Source: Flavobacteriaceae bacterium (GTDB taxonomy: Bacteria; Bacteroidota; Bacteroidia; Flavobacteriales; Flavobacteriaceae). Taken from it: a stretch of DNA of 40,590 bases. The notes beneath the pieces were generated by a model. The model saw only the letters and a program-made list of their open reading frames with translations. It did not search any database and was not told the origin of the DNA. The translations under genes were made by a program, and so were the position numbers. How positions within the stretch are numbered: position 1 is the first letter of the stretch; the number at the start of each line of letters is the position of its first letter. The stretch lies in the NCBI GenBank assembly GCA_002702745.1, contig PABM01000020.1, positions 34,568 to 75,157 on the forward strand, written 5' to 3'. Positions 7,940 through 15,838 of the stretch are shown piece by piece.

Positions 7940-9019
7940 ATGTTTTTAAAAGAGTTATCATTAACAAACTATAAAAATTTTGAAAGCCTCAAGTTTAGTT
8001 TTGAAACTAAAATTATTTGTTTTGTAGGACTTAACGGAGTTGGAAAAACGAATATCTTAGATTCCATATATCATCTTTCTTATACAAAAAGCTACTTCAA
8101 TCCAATTCCTTCTCAAAATATTAAACACGGAGAATCATTTTTTTTCATTTCAGGAAAGTACATAATTAATGGTAATGAAGAAGATATATTAATATCTCTT
8201 AAGAAAGGAGATAAAAAAAGAATCAAAAGAAATAATAAAATCTACAAAAAATTTAGTGATCATATTGGGAAAATTCCACTTGTAATTATTTCTCCTGATG
8301 ATAGAAATTTAATAATGGAAGGAAGCGAAATAAGAAGAAAATTTATCGATGGAATTATTTCACAAACTAATAAAGAATATTTAAATAATCTTATAGGTTA
8401 TAATAAAACACTCAAACAGAGAAATGCTTTATTAAAAATGTTTTATGATAATTCAGAAAATATAAAAAAAACCATTGATATTTATGATAAGCAACTTTCA
8501 TCAGACGCGCAGAAAATTTTCGAGAAAAGAATGGAGTTCCTCTCTGAATTTATTCCGATATTTAAATCTAGATATAAAGAGTTGAGTAATGACAAAGAAA
8601 AAGTTGAAATTAAATATAAAAGTGATATTTCATCAGATCAAAATCTATATAAATTACTAAAAAATAACCTTGAAAAAGACTTAAGGTTCCAATATACAAC
8701 CAAAGGAATACATAAAGATGACCTTAATTTGAACCTTGATGATTTTCCGATAAAAAAATATGGAAGTCAAGGTCAGCAAAAAACATTTTTAATAGCATTG
8801 AAACTTGCACAATTTGACTATCTTTCAAAGCTTGATTCAAATCCTATTTTATTATTAGATGATATTTTTGACAAATTAGATGACACTAGAGTCAAGCAAA
8901 TTATAAATCTGGTTAATGAAGAAAAATTTAATCAAATATTTATTTCTGATACAAATAAAAACAGGTCAGAAAACATTATCAAGAATGTAAATAAATCATA
9001 TAAAATATTTGAAATTTGA
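7940..9019 (+). CDS. recF: DNA replication and repair protein RecF
   Basis: RecF is an SMC-like ATPase that helps load RecA at single-strand gaps through RecOR. The 359-residue protein shows all motifs: Walker A GLNGVGKTN (30-38), the ABC signature YGSQGQQKT near 276, and Walker B ILLLDDIFDKLDD near 308. The N-terminus (MFLKELSLTNYKNF) is standard for flavobacterial RecF, which supports ATG 7940. Its TGA stop overlaps the TTG start of the following lipoprotein gene. The recF-lipoprotein-DUF721 order is a familiar flavobacterial arrangement; dnaN is not next to it here. Confidence 0.97.
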   Translation: MFLKELSLTNYKNFESLKFSFETKIICFVGLNGVGKTNILDSIYHLSYTKSYFNPIPSQNIKHGESFFFISGKYIINGNEEDILISLKKGDKKRIKRNNKIYKKFSDHIGKIPLVIISPDDRNLIMEGSEIRRKFIDGIISQTNKEYLNNLIGYNKTLKQRNALLKMFYDNSENIKKTIDIYDKQLSSDAQKIFEKRMEFLSEFIPIFKSRYKELSNDKEKVEIKYKSDISSDQNLYKLLKNNLEKDLRFQYTTKGIHKDDLNLNLDDFPIKKYGSQGQQKTFLIALKLAQFDYLSKLDSNPILLLDDIFDKLDDTRVKQIINLVNEEKFNQIFISDTNKNRSENIIKNVNKSYKIFEI

Positions 9020-9480
9020 ATAAAATTAGTTTGTCAATCATAAGTTTATTTTTCCTAATTTTAAGTTCTTGTGACACTTCGGGAGATTTAAAATATCTTT
9101 CTGGATATTGGGAAATATACTCTGTTAAAAAAAACAACAATAAAATTAAAAATTATCCTTTTAGTGGTACTATTGATTATTTTGAGTTGAATGAAAATTT
9201 ATCAGAAGGTTTTAGAAAAAAAGTTAAGCCCAGATTCGACGGTAATTTTGAGGTTACAATGCATCAAATTGATTTCAATATTGATGAAGAAAAAAAACAT
9301 GTAAGCTTATTTAAATTTGACTTAAATCTCGGTAATTCAATTAAATTAGTTTACGGTCAAAATCAAAATTTTACTGAGTCTGTATTTAAAATCGACTCAA
9401 TGAGTTTAATAATAAAAAACTTAGAGGGATTCACTTATGAGTATAAAAGATTTTATCCAAAAAATTATTTAAATGAATAA
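9016..9480 (+). CDS. Small lipoprotein in the recF-DUF721 cluster
   Basis: The 154-residue protein has a hydrophobic signal (residues 4-16) and a lipobox ending LSSC, with Cys19 as the lipidated residue, followed by Asp. The mature part is rich in beta-strand-like alternation (GYWEIYSVKKN, IDYFELNEN) and resembles small lipocalin-like flavobacterial lipoproteins; I do not assign a function. The start is TTG at 9016, overlapping the recF stop as TTGA; the signal peptide begins only three residues later, and no ATG gives a complete signal. The 3' end overlaps the DUF721 gene by 8 bp. Confidence 0.8.
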   Translation: MNKISLSIISLFFLILSSCDTSGDLKYLSGYWEIYSVKKNNNKIKNYPFSGTIDYFELNENLSEGFRKKVKPRFDGNFEVTMHQIDFNIDEEKKHVSLFKFDLNLGNSIKLVYGQNQNFTESVFKIDSMSLIIKNLEGFTYEYKRFYPKNYLNE

Positions 9481-9754
9481 TGAAGAATTAAAGAATCTAA
9501 TTAACACATTTCTCAAGGAAAATAAACTTGAAAAGGGAATATTAAATATTGATGTAAAGAAAGCTTGGTTTGATCTTATGAATAACGGAGTAGCCAATTA
9601 CACTACAGATGTAAGTTTGAGAAAAAGGACTCTTTACATAAAATTAAGCTCACCTGCCCTAAAAGAGGAACTAAGCTATGGAAAAGAAAAACTTGTTAAG
9701 TTGATTAATGAAAGATTGAAAGAAAATATAGTTGAAAAAATAATACTTAATTAA
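9473..9754 (+). CDS. DUF721-family (DciA-like) protein
   Basis: The 93-residue protein fits the DUF721 family: an N-terminal helix, the [14 protein letters not shown] core, then the strand [28 protein letters not shown]. In other phyla, proteins of this family (DciA) load the replicative helicase DnaB. That role is established for some members and is only inferred here, although the position behind recF fits DNA metabolism. The ATG lies inside the preceding lipoprotein gene (8-bp overlap). Its TAA and the ndk TAA share the palindrome TTAA at 9751-9754. Confidence 0.85.
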   Translation: MNNEELKNLINTFLKENKLEKGILNIDVKKAWFDLMNNGVANYTTDVSLRKRTLYIKLSSPALKEELSYGKEKLVKLINERLKENIVEKIILN

Positions 9755-10167
9755 AAAATTTCATCATTTGAAAAGTGAAATTCACATTCAATTTTAGCAT
9801 TATCATCGCTATCGCTTCCATGGATAGCGTTTTCACTAATTGACTTAGCAAACATTTTTCTAATGGTACCTACCTGTGCTTCTTCAGGGTTTGTTGAACC
9901 AATTAAATCTCTAAAATCGTTTACTGCATTATCTTTTTCCAAAATTGCAGCTACAATTGGACCGCTAGTCATGTAATCAACTAAGTCATTAAAGAAAGGT
10001 CTTTCTTTATGTATAGCATAAAAATCACCTGCTTTATCATTTGACATTTGTGTAAACTTCATTGCCTTAATCTTGAAACCAGATTTAACAATTTTATCAA
10101 GAATAGCACCTATATTTCCATTTCTTACAGAATCTGGTTTTAACATTGTAAATGTAATTCTACTCAT
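9751..10167 (-). CDS. ndk: Nucleoside diphosphate kinase
   Basis: Ndk transfers the terminal phosphate of ATP onto other nucleoside diphosphates through a phosphohistidine. The 138-residue length is standard. Motifs include TMLKPDSV (7-14) and the active-site NAIHGSDS with His116. It is monocistronic and convergent with the DUF721 gene. An exact -7 box lies upstream at 10188-10195. Together with purA, guaA and pyrG in this window it supplies nucleoside triphosphates. Confidence 0.98.
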   Translation of the reverse strand: MSRITFTMLKPDSVRNGNIGAILDKIVKSGFKIKAMKFTQMSNDKAGDFYAIHKERPFFNDLVDYMTSGPIVAAILEKDNAVNDFRDLIGSTNPEEAQVGTIRKMFAKSISENAIHGSDSDDNAKIECEFHFSNDEIF

Positions 10168-10187
10168 TTTGTATATTTTTAATTTTG

Positions 10188-10195
10188 CAAAAATA
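10188..10195 (-). promoter_or_regulatory. Predicted -7 promoter box for ndk
   Basis: Read on the minus strand this is TATTTTTG, an exact TAnnTTTG match about 20 bp before the ndk ATG, in the 81-bp gap shared with the divergent DHH phosphoesterase gene. Confidence 0.5.
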
Positions 10196-10234
10196 AGACT
10201 TTTTATTAATTTATTAGTATTTACTTTTAATGTT

Positions 10235-10242
10235 TATCTTCG
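10235..10242 (+). promoter_or_regulatory. Possible -7 box for the DHH phosphoesterase gene
   Basis: TATCTTCG matches TAnnTTTG at seven of eight positions and ends only 6 bp before ATG 10249. If used, transcription would begin at or next to the start codon, giving a leaderless or nearly leaderless mRNA. Confidence 0.35.
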
Positions 10243-10248
10243 CGAAAT

Positions 10249-11259
10249 ATGGATGTTAATGAAATCGATAAAATAAGAAAACTCTTATCTGATAAAAAGG
10301 AAATAATTATAATTCCACATAAAAACCCTGATGGTGATGCAATTGGCGCTAGTACAGGTTTAAAGAATTATTTAGATAATTTTAATCATAATGTAGAAAT
10401 TATCAGTCCCAATAAATTTCCTGATTTTTTGAAATGGATGGATCCAAATAATCTTATAAAGATATTTTCTGAAAATAAAAATTGTATTAAAAAAATAATT
10501 AATGCGGATATAATTTTTACACTTGACTTCAATAATCTGCTTAGGATATCATCAATGAAAGACCACGTTGAAAAATCTAGTGCTGTAATTATAATGATAG
10601 ATCATCACGAAAATCCATCCGATTATGCTGATTTTATGTACTCAGCTCCCAAGATGAGCTCAACTTGTGAGATGATTTATCATTTTATTGATAAAATGGG
10701 AGACAAGGAAAAAATTGATAAAAATATTTCACAATCGTTATATGCTGGAATCATGACAGATACTGGATCATTCAAATTTCCATCAACCACCTCCGTTACT
10801 CATGAAGTAGTTTCAAACCTACTAAAAACAGGTATTTCTCACTCAGACATTCATAAACAAATTTATGATAACAATAAATTTGAAAGGGTTCAACTTTTGA
10901 GCTTTGCCCTAAGTCAAATTAAAATAATTGAAGATCTAAATACATGTTACATATCATTATCTCAAAAAAATCTTGATAAATTCAATTATGAAAAGGGTGA
11001 TACTGAAGGAATTGTTAATTATGGTCTTTCGATAAAAAATATTAAGTTTGCCATCATTTTCATGGAAAATTCAAAGGAAAACGTTATTAGAATATCTTTG
11101 AGATCCAGAGGTGATTTTGACGTAAATGAATTTTCTAAAAATATATTTGGTGGTGGTGGTCATAAAAATGCCGCTGGAGCCATTAGTAAAAAAAATCTTA
11201 AAGAAACAATAGATTACTTTATCGAATCTTTAAAAAATTATAAAGAATTATTAAAATAA
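10249..11259 (+). CDS. DHH-family phosphoesterase (NrnA-like)
   Basis: The 336-residue protein belongs to the DHH/DHHA1 family, whose NrnA-type members degrade oligoribonucleotides and/or dephosphorylate 3'-phosphoadenosine 5'-phosphate. Motifs are [12 protein letters not shown] (24-35), FTLDFNN near 96, the signature DHHENP near 121, and the C-terminal DHHA1 motif [11 protein letters not shown] near 302. Metal ligands appear intact, so it should be an active Mn-dependent cytoplasmic enzyme. The exact substrate is inferred. Four base pairs separate it from the peptidylprolyl isomerase gene, so the two are probably co-transcribed. Confidence 0.9.
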   Translation: MDVNEIDKIRKLLSDKKEIIIIPHKNPDGDAIGASTGLKNYLDNFNHNVEIISPNKFPDFLKWMDPNNLIKIFSENKNCIKKIINADIIFTLDFNNLLRISSMKDHVEKSSAVIIMIDHHENPSDYADFMYSAPKMSSTCEMIYHFIDKMGDKEKIDKNISQSLYAGIMTDTGSFKFPSTTSVTHEVVSNLLKTGISHSDIHKQIYDNNKFERVQLLSFALSQIKIIEDLNTCYISLSQKNLDKFNYEKGDTEGIVNYGLSIKNIKFAIIFMENSKENVIRISLRSRGDFDVNEFSKNIFGGGGHKNAAGAISKKNLKETIDYFIESLKNYKELLK

Positions 11260-11263
11260 AATT

Positions 11264-12406
11264 ATGAAAACAAAGTTTACAATTTTTTTCCTGGTCTGTT
11301 CAATGGTTTTTGCATGTGATAATAGTTACAACAACTATCAAGAATTAGAAGACGGCCTATATGCTGAATTTAATACTAATATGGGTGTAATGCTTATTAA
11401 ATTAACCTATGATAAAACGCCAGTTACAGTTGCGAATTTTGTTGCCCTCGCAGAAGGAAATCATCCAAAAGTCGATAATGATTTTAAAGGCATTAAATTT
11501 TATAATGGAATAATTTTCCACCGAGTTATTGACAAATTTATGATTCAAGGAGGTGACCCAAAAGGTGATGGCACTGGAGGTCCTGGTTACAGATTTTTAG
11601 ATGAATTTGATGATAGTCTCAAGCATGACCAACCTGGTATGCTTTCTATGGCAAATTCTGGCCCCGGAACAAATGGAAGTCAATTTTTTATAACCGAGGT
11701 TCCTACCCCACACTTAGACGGTAAACACACAGTTTTTGGATATATGGTTAAAGGAATTGAAATACAGGATACCATCTCCAATGTTGAAACTGCAGTCGGG
11801 AATAGGCCTGTAAATGATGTGAAAATTAATGAATTAAATATAATTCGGGTGGGCTCAAAAGCAAAAGATTTTGATGCGGTCAAAACCTGGAGTGAAATGG
11901 AACCAAAATTATTTATAACCCAACAAGTTGAACAAGAAAAGAAAATAAAAAAAATGGATTCTCTGGCTAGCTTAGAAAAAAAGGTTAACAGATCATACAA
12001 ATCAAAATCATCAAAATTAAATTCTGGAGTAAAAGTTCACTTTATAAAAAAAGGTAAGGGGATAAAGCCAAATAATGGAGATGAGATATTTTTTTACTAT
12101 GAGGGTTACTTAGCCGATAATGGTTTAATGTTTGGAACAAACAGAAAAGAAAAAATGATTGATTATGGCATGTATTCTAAAGATGAAGAAAACAAAGGAT
12201 GGTATGACCCATCTAAAATAACATATTCGTCAAACATGGCATTGATTGAGGGATTTAAAGAAGTATTAATGATGATGAGTGTGGGAGATAAGGTATATGC
12301 ATACATCCCTTCAGATATGGGTTATGGAAATAAAGCTATGGGTAATAGAATTCCTGCTAATTCAGATTTAGAGTTTATAATTGAGTTAGTAGATATATCT
12401 AACTAA
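11264..12406 (+). CDS. Cyclophilin-FKBP fusion lipoprotein (peptidylprolyl isomerase)
   Basis: The 380-residue protein joins two unrelated prolyl isomerase folds. A lipoprotein signal ends in FACD (Cys18). A cyclophilin domain follows (about 30-190) with [25 protein letters not shown] and [10 protein letters not shown]; the catalytic Arg is present and the cyclosporin-binding Trp position is His. A Lys-rich linker (about 205-245) leads to an FKBP domain (about 255-380) with [12 protein letters not shown], a loop insertion around 295-320, and [24 protein letters not shown]. It should fold exported proteins at the periplasmic side of a membrane. In gliding flavobacteria the lipoprotein FKBP GldI is encoded in a similar setting, but the evidence is too thin to name this gldI. 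The stop overlaps the pepD stop. Confidence 0.92.
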   Translation: MKTKFTIFFLVCSMVFACDNSYNNYQELEDGLYAEFNTNMGVMLIKLTYDKTPVTVANFVALAEGNHPKVDNDFKGIKFYNGIIFHRVIDKFMIQGGDPKGDGTGGPGYRFLDEFDDSLKHDQPGMLSMANSGPGTNGSQFFITEVPTPHLDGKHTVFGYMVKGIEIQDTISNVETAVGNRPVNDVKINELNIIRVGSKAKDFDAVKTWSEMEPKLFITQQVEQEKKIKKMDSLASLEKKVNRSYKSKSSKLNSGVKVHFIKKGKGIKPNNGDEIFFYYEGYLADNGLMFGTNRKEKMIDYGMYSKDEENKGWYDPSKITYSSNMALIEGFKEVLMMMSVGDKVYAYIPSDMGYGNKAMGNRIPANSDLEFIIELVDISN

Positions 12407-13869
12407 TTAACTTTTTCAGGGATATTACTAAGAATTTCTCTAAAAAATCTCCAAAATTTTTGAGTTGATGATATTGAAGCCTTTTCGTCAGGTGAATGAG
12501 CTCCTAATATAGTTGGTCCAAAACTTATCATATCCATCTCTGGATAATGAGATCCAATTATGCCACACTCCAAGCCAGCGTGAATCACATTAACCTTTGG
12601 CTCTGATGAAAATAACTTGACATATGAATGCTTTACCTCTTTTAATGTGACTGAATTTAGGTTAGGCTCCCATCCGGGATACCCTCCTGAAAATTTACAA
12701 TCACATCCAATATTTTCAAATATCTTTGAAATAATCTTCGATAACTTATCCTTTGAATTCTCAGATGATGACCTTGTCAAACATTGAATTTTAAGTTTTC
12801 CCTCAATTAATTTAATATTGGCTAAATTATTTGATGTTTCAACCAACCCATCAATGTTTTCACTCATTTCAAAGACCCCGTTTGGACATTCGTTTATTGC
12901 ATTAATTAATTCTTCCGATTCAATGGTGCAAAGTGTTTGAAATCTATTTTCTAATAATTCAAATTCTAAATTTATATTATCGTCCGTTTCTTTAAACTCA
13001 TCTACTAATATTTGTGATGTATTTTTGATTATTTTTTTAAATGAATTTAAATTATCTTCATCAAATGAGATTATCACAGAACTCTCTCTAGGTATAGCAT
13101 TCCTCAACCCTCCCCCATCTACAGAAGATATTTTTACATCAAAATCTGAATTAAGTTTTTTAATAAGTTTAAATAATATTTTATTTGAATTACCAAGACC
13201 CTTGTGAATTTCAGCTCCAGAGTGACCACCTGTTAATCCATTCAATAAAATTTTTACATTGATATCATCTTTATTTAATTCTTGTAACGGATAATTTTTA
13301 CTCATAGTAATATCAATTCCACCAGCACAACCAACACAAATTTCATCATCTTCTTCTGTGTCAAGATTTAATAATATTTTTCCTGTAAGAATAGTGTCAG
13401 AAAGATTTAATGCACCGGTCATTCCAGTTTCCTCATCAATAGTAAATAATGCTTCAATCTTTGGATGTGAAATTTCATTACTTTCCAAGATAGCCATGAT
13501 TGAAGCAACGCCTAATCCGTTGTCAGCTCCTAAAGTTGTCCCGTCTGCCTTTACCCAGTCACCATCAACATACATTTTGATTCCAGAATTTAAAAAATCA
13601 AATTCAACATCATTATTTTTTTCGTGAACCATATCAACATGAGATTGAAGAACAACAGTTTCACGACTAATCATATCAGGCGTTGATTCTTTTACTATTA
13701 CTAAATTTCCAACTTTATCCTGCTTACACAATAGATTATTTTTCGTTGCAAACGAAATTAAAAATTCTATAACACGATCTTCTTTCTTTGAAGGTCTTGG
13801 AACTTCATTTAATAAAACAAAGTTTTTCCAAACCTCTTTTGGCTCAACTTTTGAAACTTCTACACTCAT
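12403..13869 (-). CDS. pepD: Aminoacyl-histidine dipeptidase (M20 family)
   Basis: PepD is a cytosolic metallodipeptidase that splits Xaa-His and other dipeptides. The 488-residue length is typical. Metal-binding and catalytic motifs are [12 protein letters not shown] near 75, [10 protein letters not shown] near 117 (bridging Asp), DEETGMTGA near 145 (catalytic Glu pair), and the C-terminal HAGLECGII and [10 protein letters not shown]. The M20 lid domain spans roughly 190-400. It is transcribed alone, convergent with the isomerase gene (shared CTAA at 12403-12406) and divergent from the DUF3810 gene. Confidence 0.95.
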   Translation of the reverse strand: MSVEVSKVEPKEVWKNFVLLNEVPRPSKKEDRVIEFLISFATKNNLLCKQDKVGNLVIVKESTPDMISRETVVLQSHVDMVHEKNNDVEFDFLNSGIKMYVDGDWVKADGTTLGADNGLGVASIMAILESNEISHPKIEALFTIDEETGMTGALNLSDTILTGKILLNLDTEEDDEICVGCAGGIDITMSKNYPLQELNKDDINVKILLNGLTGGHSGAEIHKGLGNSNKILFKLIKKLNSDFDVKISSVDGGGLRNAIPRESSVIISFDEDNLNSFKKIIKNTSQILVDEFKETDDNINLEFELLENRFQTLCTIESEELINAINECPNGVFEMSENIDGLVETSNNLANIKLIEGKLKIQCLTRSSSENSKDKLSKIISKIFENIGCDCKFSGGYPGWEPNLNSVTLKEVKHSYVKLFSSEPKVNVIHAGLECGIIGSHYPEMDMISFGPTILGAHSPDEKASISSTQKFWRFFREILSNIPEKVN

Positions 13870-13909
13870 ATTGACAAAATTTTTATAAAATTAACGAATA
13901 ATAAATTTA

Positions 13910-13917
13910 TAATTTCG
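13910..13917 (+). promoter_or_regulatory. Possible -7 box for the DUF3810 gene
   Basis: TAATTTCG matches TAnnTTTG at seven of eight positions, 16 bp before ATG 13934, in the 64-bp gap between divergent pepD and DUF3810 genes. It may drive the long rightward run that follows. Confidence 0.35.
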
Positions 13918-13933
13918 TTTGTATATTTTAATT

Positions 13934-14998
13934 ATGAAAAAATTAAAGTTTTTATTGACGATAGGTTTAGTACCCATGTTAATAATGATTAATTATTTAA
14001 AACCAAGCAATATAGCTTTTGAAAAATATTATTCAAATCTACTTTATCCTCTAATCTCTGAAAAACTACGATTAATTACAGGTTGGGTAATATTTTCTGT
14101 AGGAGATGTTTTGTATTTATTTTTAGGCATTAGCTTAATTTATTTCTTAATTAATGATGAAAATAACATTTTTAACAAAATCATTAATCTGGGATCATCT
14201 ATTTTTATCTTGACTTTTTTGTTTTACATTCTCTGGGGATTTAATTATAAGAGAATCACTATTAAAGACCATTTAAAGATTAAGAATGAATTTGAAAAAA
14301 AAGAGTTGGTGAATTTCACCGAAAATCTTATTATTAAAATTAATAATAAGCACAAATTATTATTTATTCATGATAGCATGAAACCAAAAAATATTTACAG
14401 TTTTGAAGAAAATGTTCAAACTTCAAAAGAAAATACTGCAAAATTAAAAGGTGTTTTTAAAGAATCATTTTTAAAGTCTAATTACAAAAATATTTCTGTA
14501 AAAAAATCATTATTTAGTTTACCTCTCACATATATGGGTTTTAGCGGATATATTAACCCTTTCACTAACGAAGCAAATATTAACCGAAAAATTCCTTCAA
14601 CAAGTTTAACATTTGTTATTAACCACGAAATTGCACATCAACTTGGAATAGCCAGTGAAAAAGATGCAAATTTTATTTCATATATAATGCTAATAAATAG
14701 TGATAATCAATATCATAAATTCTGTGGTTATTCCTACGCTTTAAGATTATGTTTAAATGAACTTTCTAAAATAGATTATAATCAATACCAAAATATGCTA
14801 AAAAAAGTAAATAAAGGAATCATTAAAGATTATGTTGAAATCAATAATTTTTGGAAAAAATATGACGGTAAGATTGAAGAAGTTTCAAAAAGAAGTTATG
14901 ATTTATATCTAAAACAAAATAATATACAAACAGGTATTAAAAATTATAATGAAAGTATTTCTTTATTTTTAAACTTTAAGAATCAAATAAATGAGTAA
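13934..14998 (+). CDS. DUF3810 membrane protein with an HEXXH motif
   Basis: The 354-residue protein has three hydrophobic segments near the N-terminus (about 5-21, 50-73 and 88-103) and a soluble C-terminal domain. That domain carries NHEIAHQLG (His231, Glu232, His235), followed six residues later by Glu242, the layout of a gluzincin-type zinc metallopeptidase (HEXXHx6E). The family is known only as DUF3810; protease activity is inferred from the motif. ATG 13934 is chosen because it gives a standard positively charged start (MKKLKF); an upstream TTG at 13919 adds five residues. The 3' end overlaps the methyltransferase gene by 8 bp. Confidence 0.82.
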   Translation: MKKLKFLLTIGLVPMLIMINYLKPSNIAFEKYYSNLLYPLISEKLRLITGWVIFSVGDVLYLFLGISLIYFLINDENNIFNKIINLGSSIFILTFLFYILWGFNYKRITIKDHLKIKNEFEKKELVNFTENLIIKINNKHKLLFIHDSMKPKNIYSFEENVQTSKENTAKLKGVFKESFLKSNYKNISVKKSLFSLPLTYMGFSGYINPFTNEANINRKIPSTSLTFVINHEIAHQLGIASEKDANFISYIMLINSDNQYHKFCGYSYALRLCLNELSKIDYNQYQNMLKKVNKGIIKDYVEINNFWKKYDGKIEEVSKRSYDLYLKQNNIQTGIKNYNESISLFLNFKNQINE

Positions 14999-15779
14999 AA
15001 GAATAACAAGCTTAGATAATAAAGAAATAAAAAATATAATTCGACTTACAAATAAATCAAGATTAAGAAATGAATCTAGATTATTTGTTATCGAAGGTTT
15101 TAGAGAGCTTAGAATGGCAAAATCAAACGGCTTCAATATTAAAAAATTATTTTGTAATACAAATATTGCTAATCTTGAATCTATAAAATCTGAATTTAAA
15201 TCTGAAATAATTGAGGTTAATAACGACGTGTATTCTAAAATAAGTTTTAGAAATACAACAGAAGGGCTTGTTGGTATTTCTGAGCAAAAAGATCAAAAAA
15301 TTGAGCTAATACCAAAAAAAAATAATCTGGTGATCATTCTTGATGGAGTCGAAAAACCCGGAAATATTGGTGCAATTTTGAGAAGTTGTGACGCTGCTAA
15401 GGTTGATCTTATTATAATTAATAATCAAAAATGTGACTTATATAACCCAAATGTTATAAGATCAAGTTTGGGAACAATATTTTCGCAAAAAATAATCAGC
15501 AATGACTATAAATCCACATATAGTTTTTTAAAGAAAAACAATCTAAAAGTTTATGCTACTTCATTAAACGGGAAAAAAAATATTGATAAAATCAATTATA
15601 ATACATCCTGTGCTGTAGTAGTAGGATCTGAAAATTTAGGAATATCAAAATTCTGGACAACAAAATCCGATAAATTAATAAAAATTCCGATGCTAGGATC
15701 AATTGATTCACTAAATGTATCTGTTTCTACTGCAATTGTTTTATATGAGATAAATAGACAAAATGAATTTAATAGATAA
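14991..15779 (+). CDS. TrmH (SpoU)-family RNA 2'-O-methyltransferase
   Basis: The 262-residue protein is a SPOUT-class enzyme that methylates ribose 2'-OH groups of rRNA or tRNA using S-adenosylmethionine. An N-terminal substrate-binding domain (1-95) has the ESRLFVIEGFRELRMA stretch. The SPOUT knot has motif 1 (GVEKPGNIGAILRSCDA), motif 2 (VVVGSENLGIS) and motif 3 (IPMLGSIDSLNVSVSTAI). The two-domain layout is closer to 23S rRNA RlmB-like enzymes than to TrmH proper, but the exact nucleotide cannot be told. It overlaps the DUF3810 gene and precedes the RSH gene by 59 bp. Confidence 0.93.
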   Translation: MSKRITSLDNKEIKNIIRLTNKSRLRNESRLFVIEGFRELRMAKSNGFNIKKLFCNTNIANLESIKSEFKSEIIEVNNDVYSKISFRNTTEGLVGISEQKDQKIELIPKKNNLVIILDGVEKPGNIGAILRSCDAAKVDLIIINNQKCDLYNPNVIRSSLGTIFSQKIISNDYKSTYSFLKKNNLKVYATSLNGKKNIDKINYNTSCAVVVGSENLGISKFWTTKSDKLIKIPMLGSIDSLNVSVSTAIVLYEINRQNEFNR

Positions 15780-15838
15780 GTTCTTAAATATTATATAAAG
15801 AAATTGTCTATTAACCTTGTTTATGCTAATTTTAAGAT

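Noticed and set aside
11680..12000. Open frame on the minus strand inside the isomerase gene
   Set aside because: It lies opposite conserved cyclophilin codons and has no recognisable motif.
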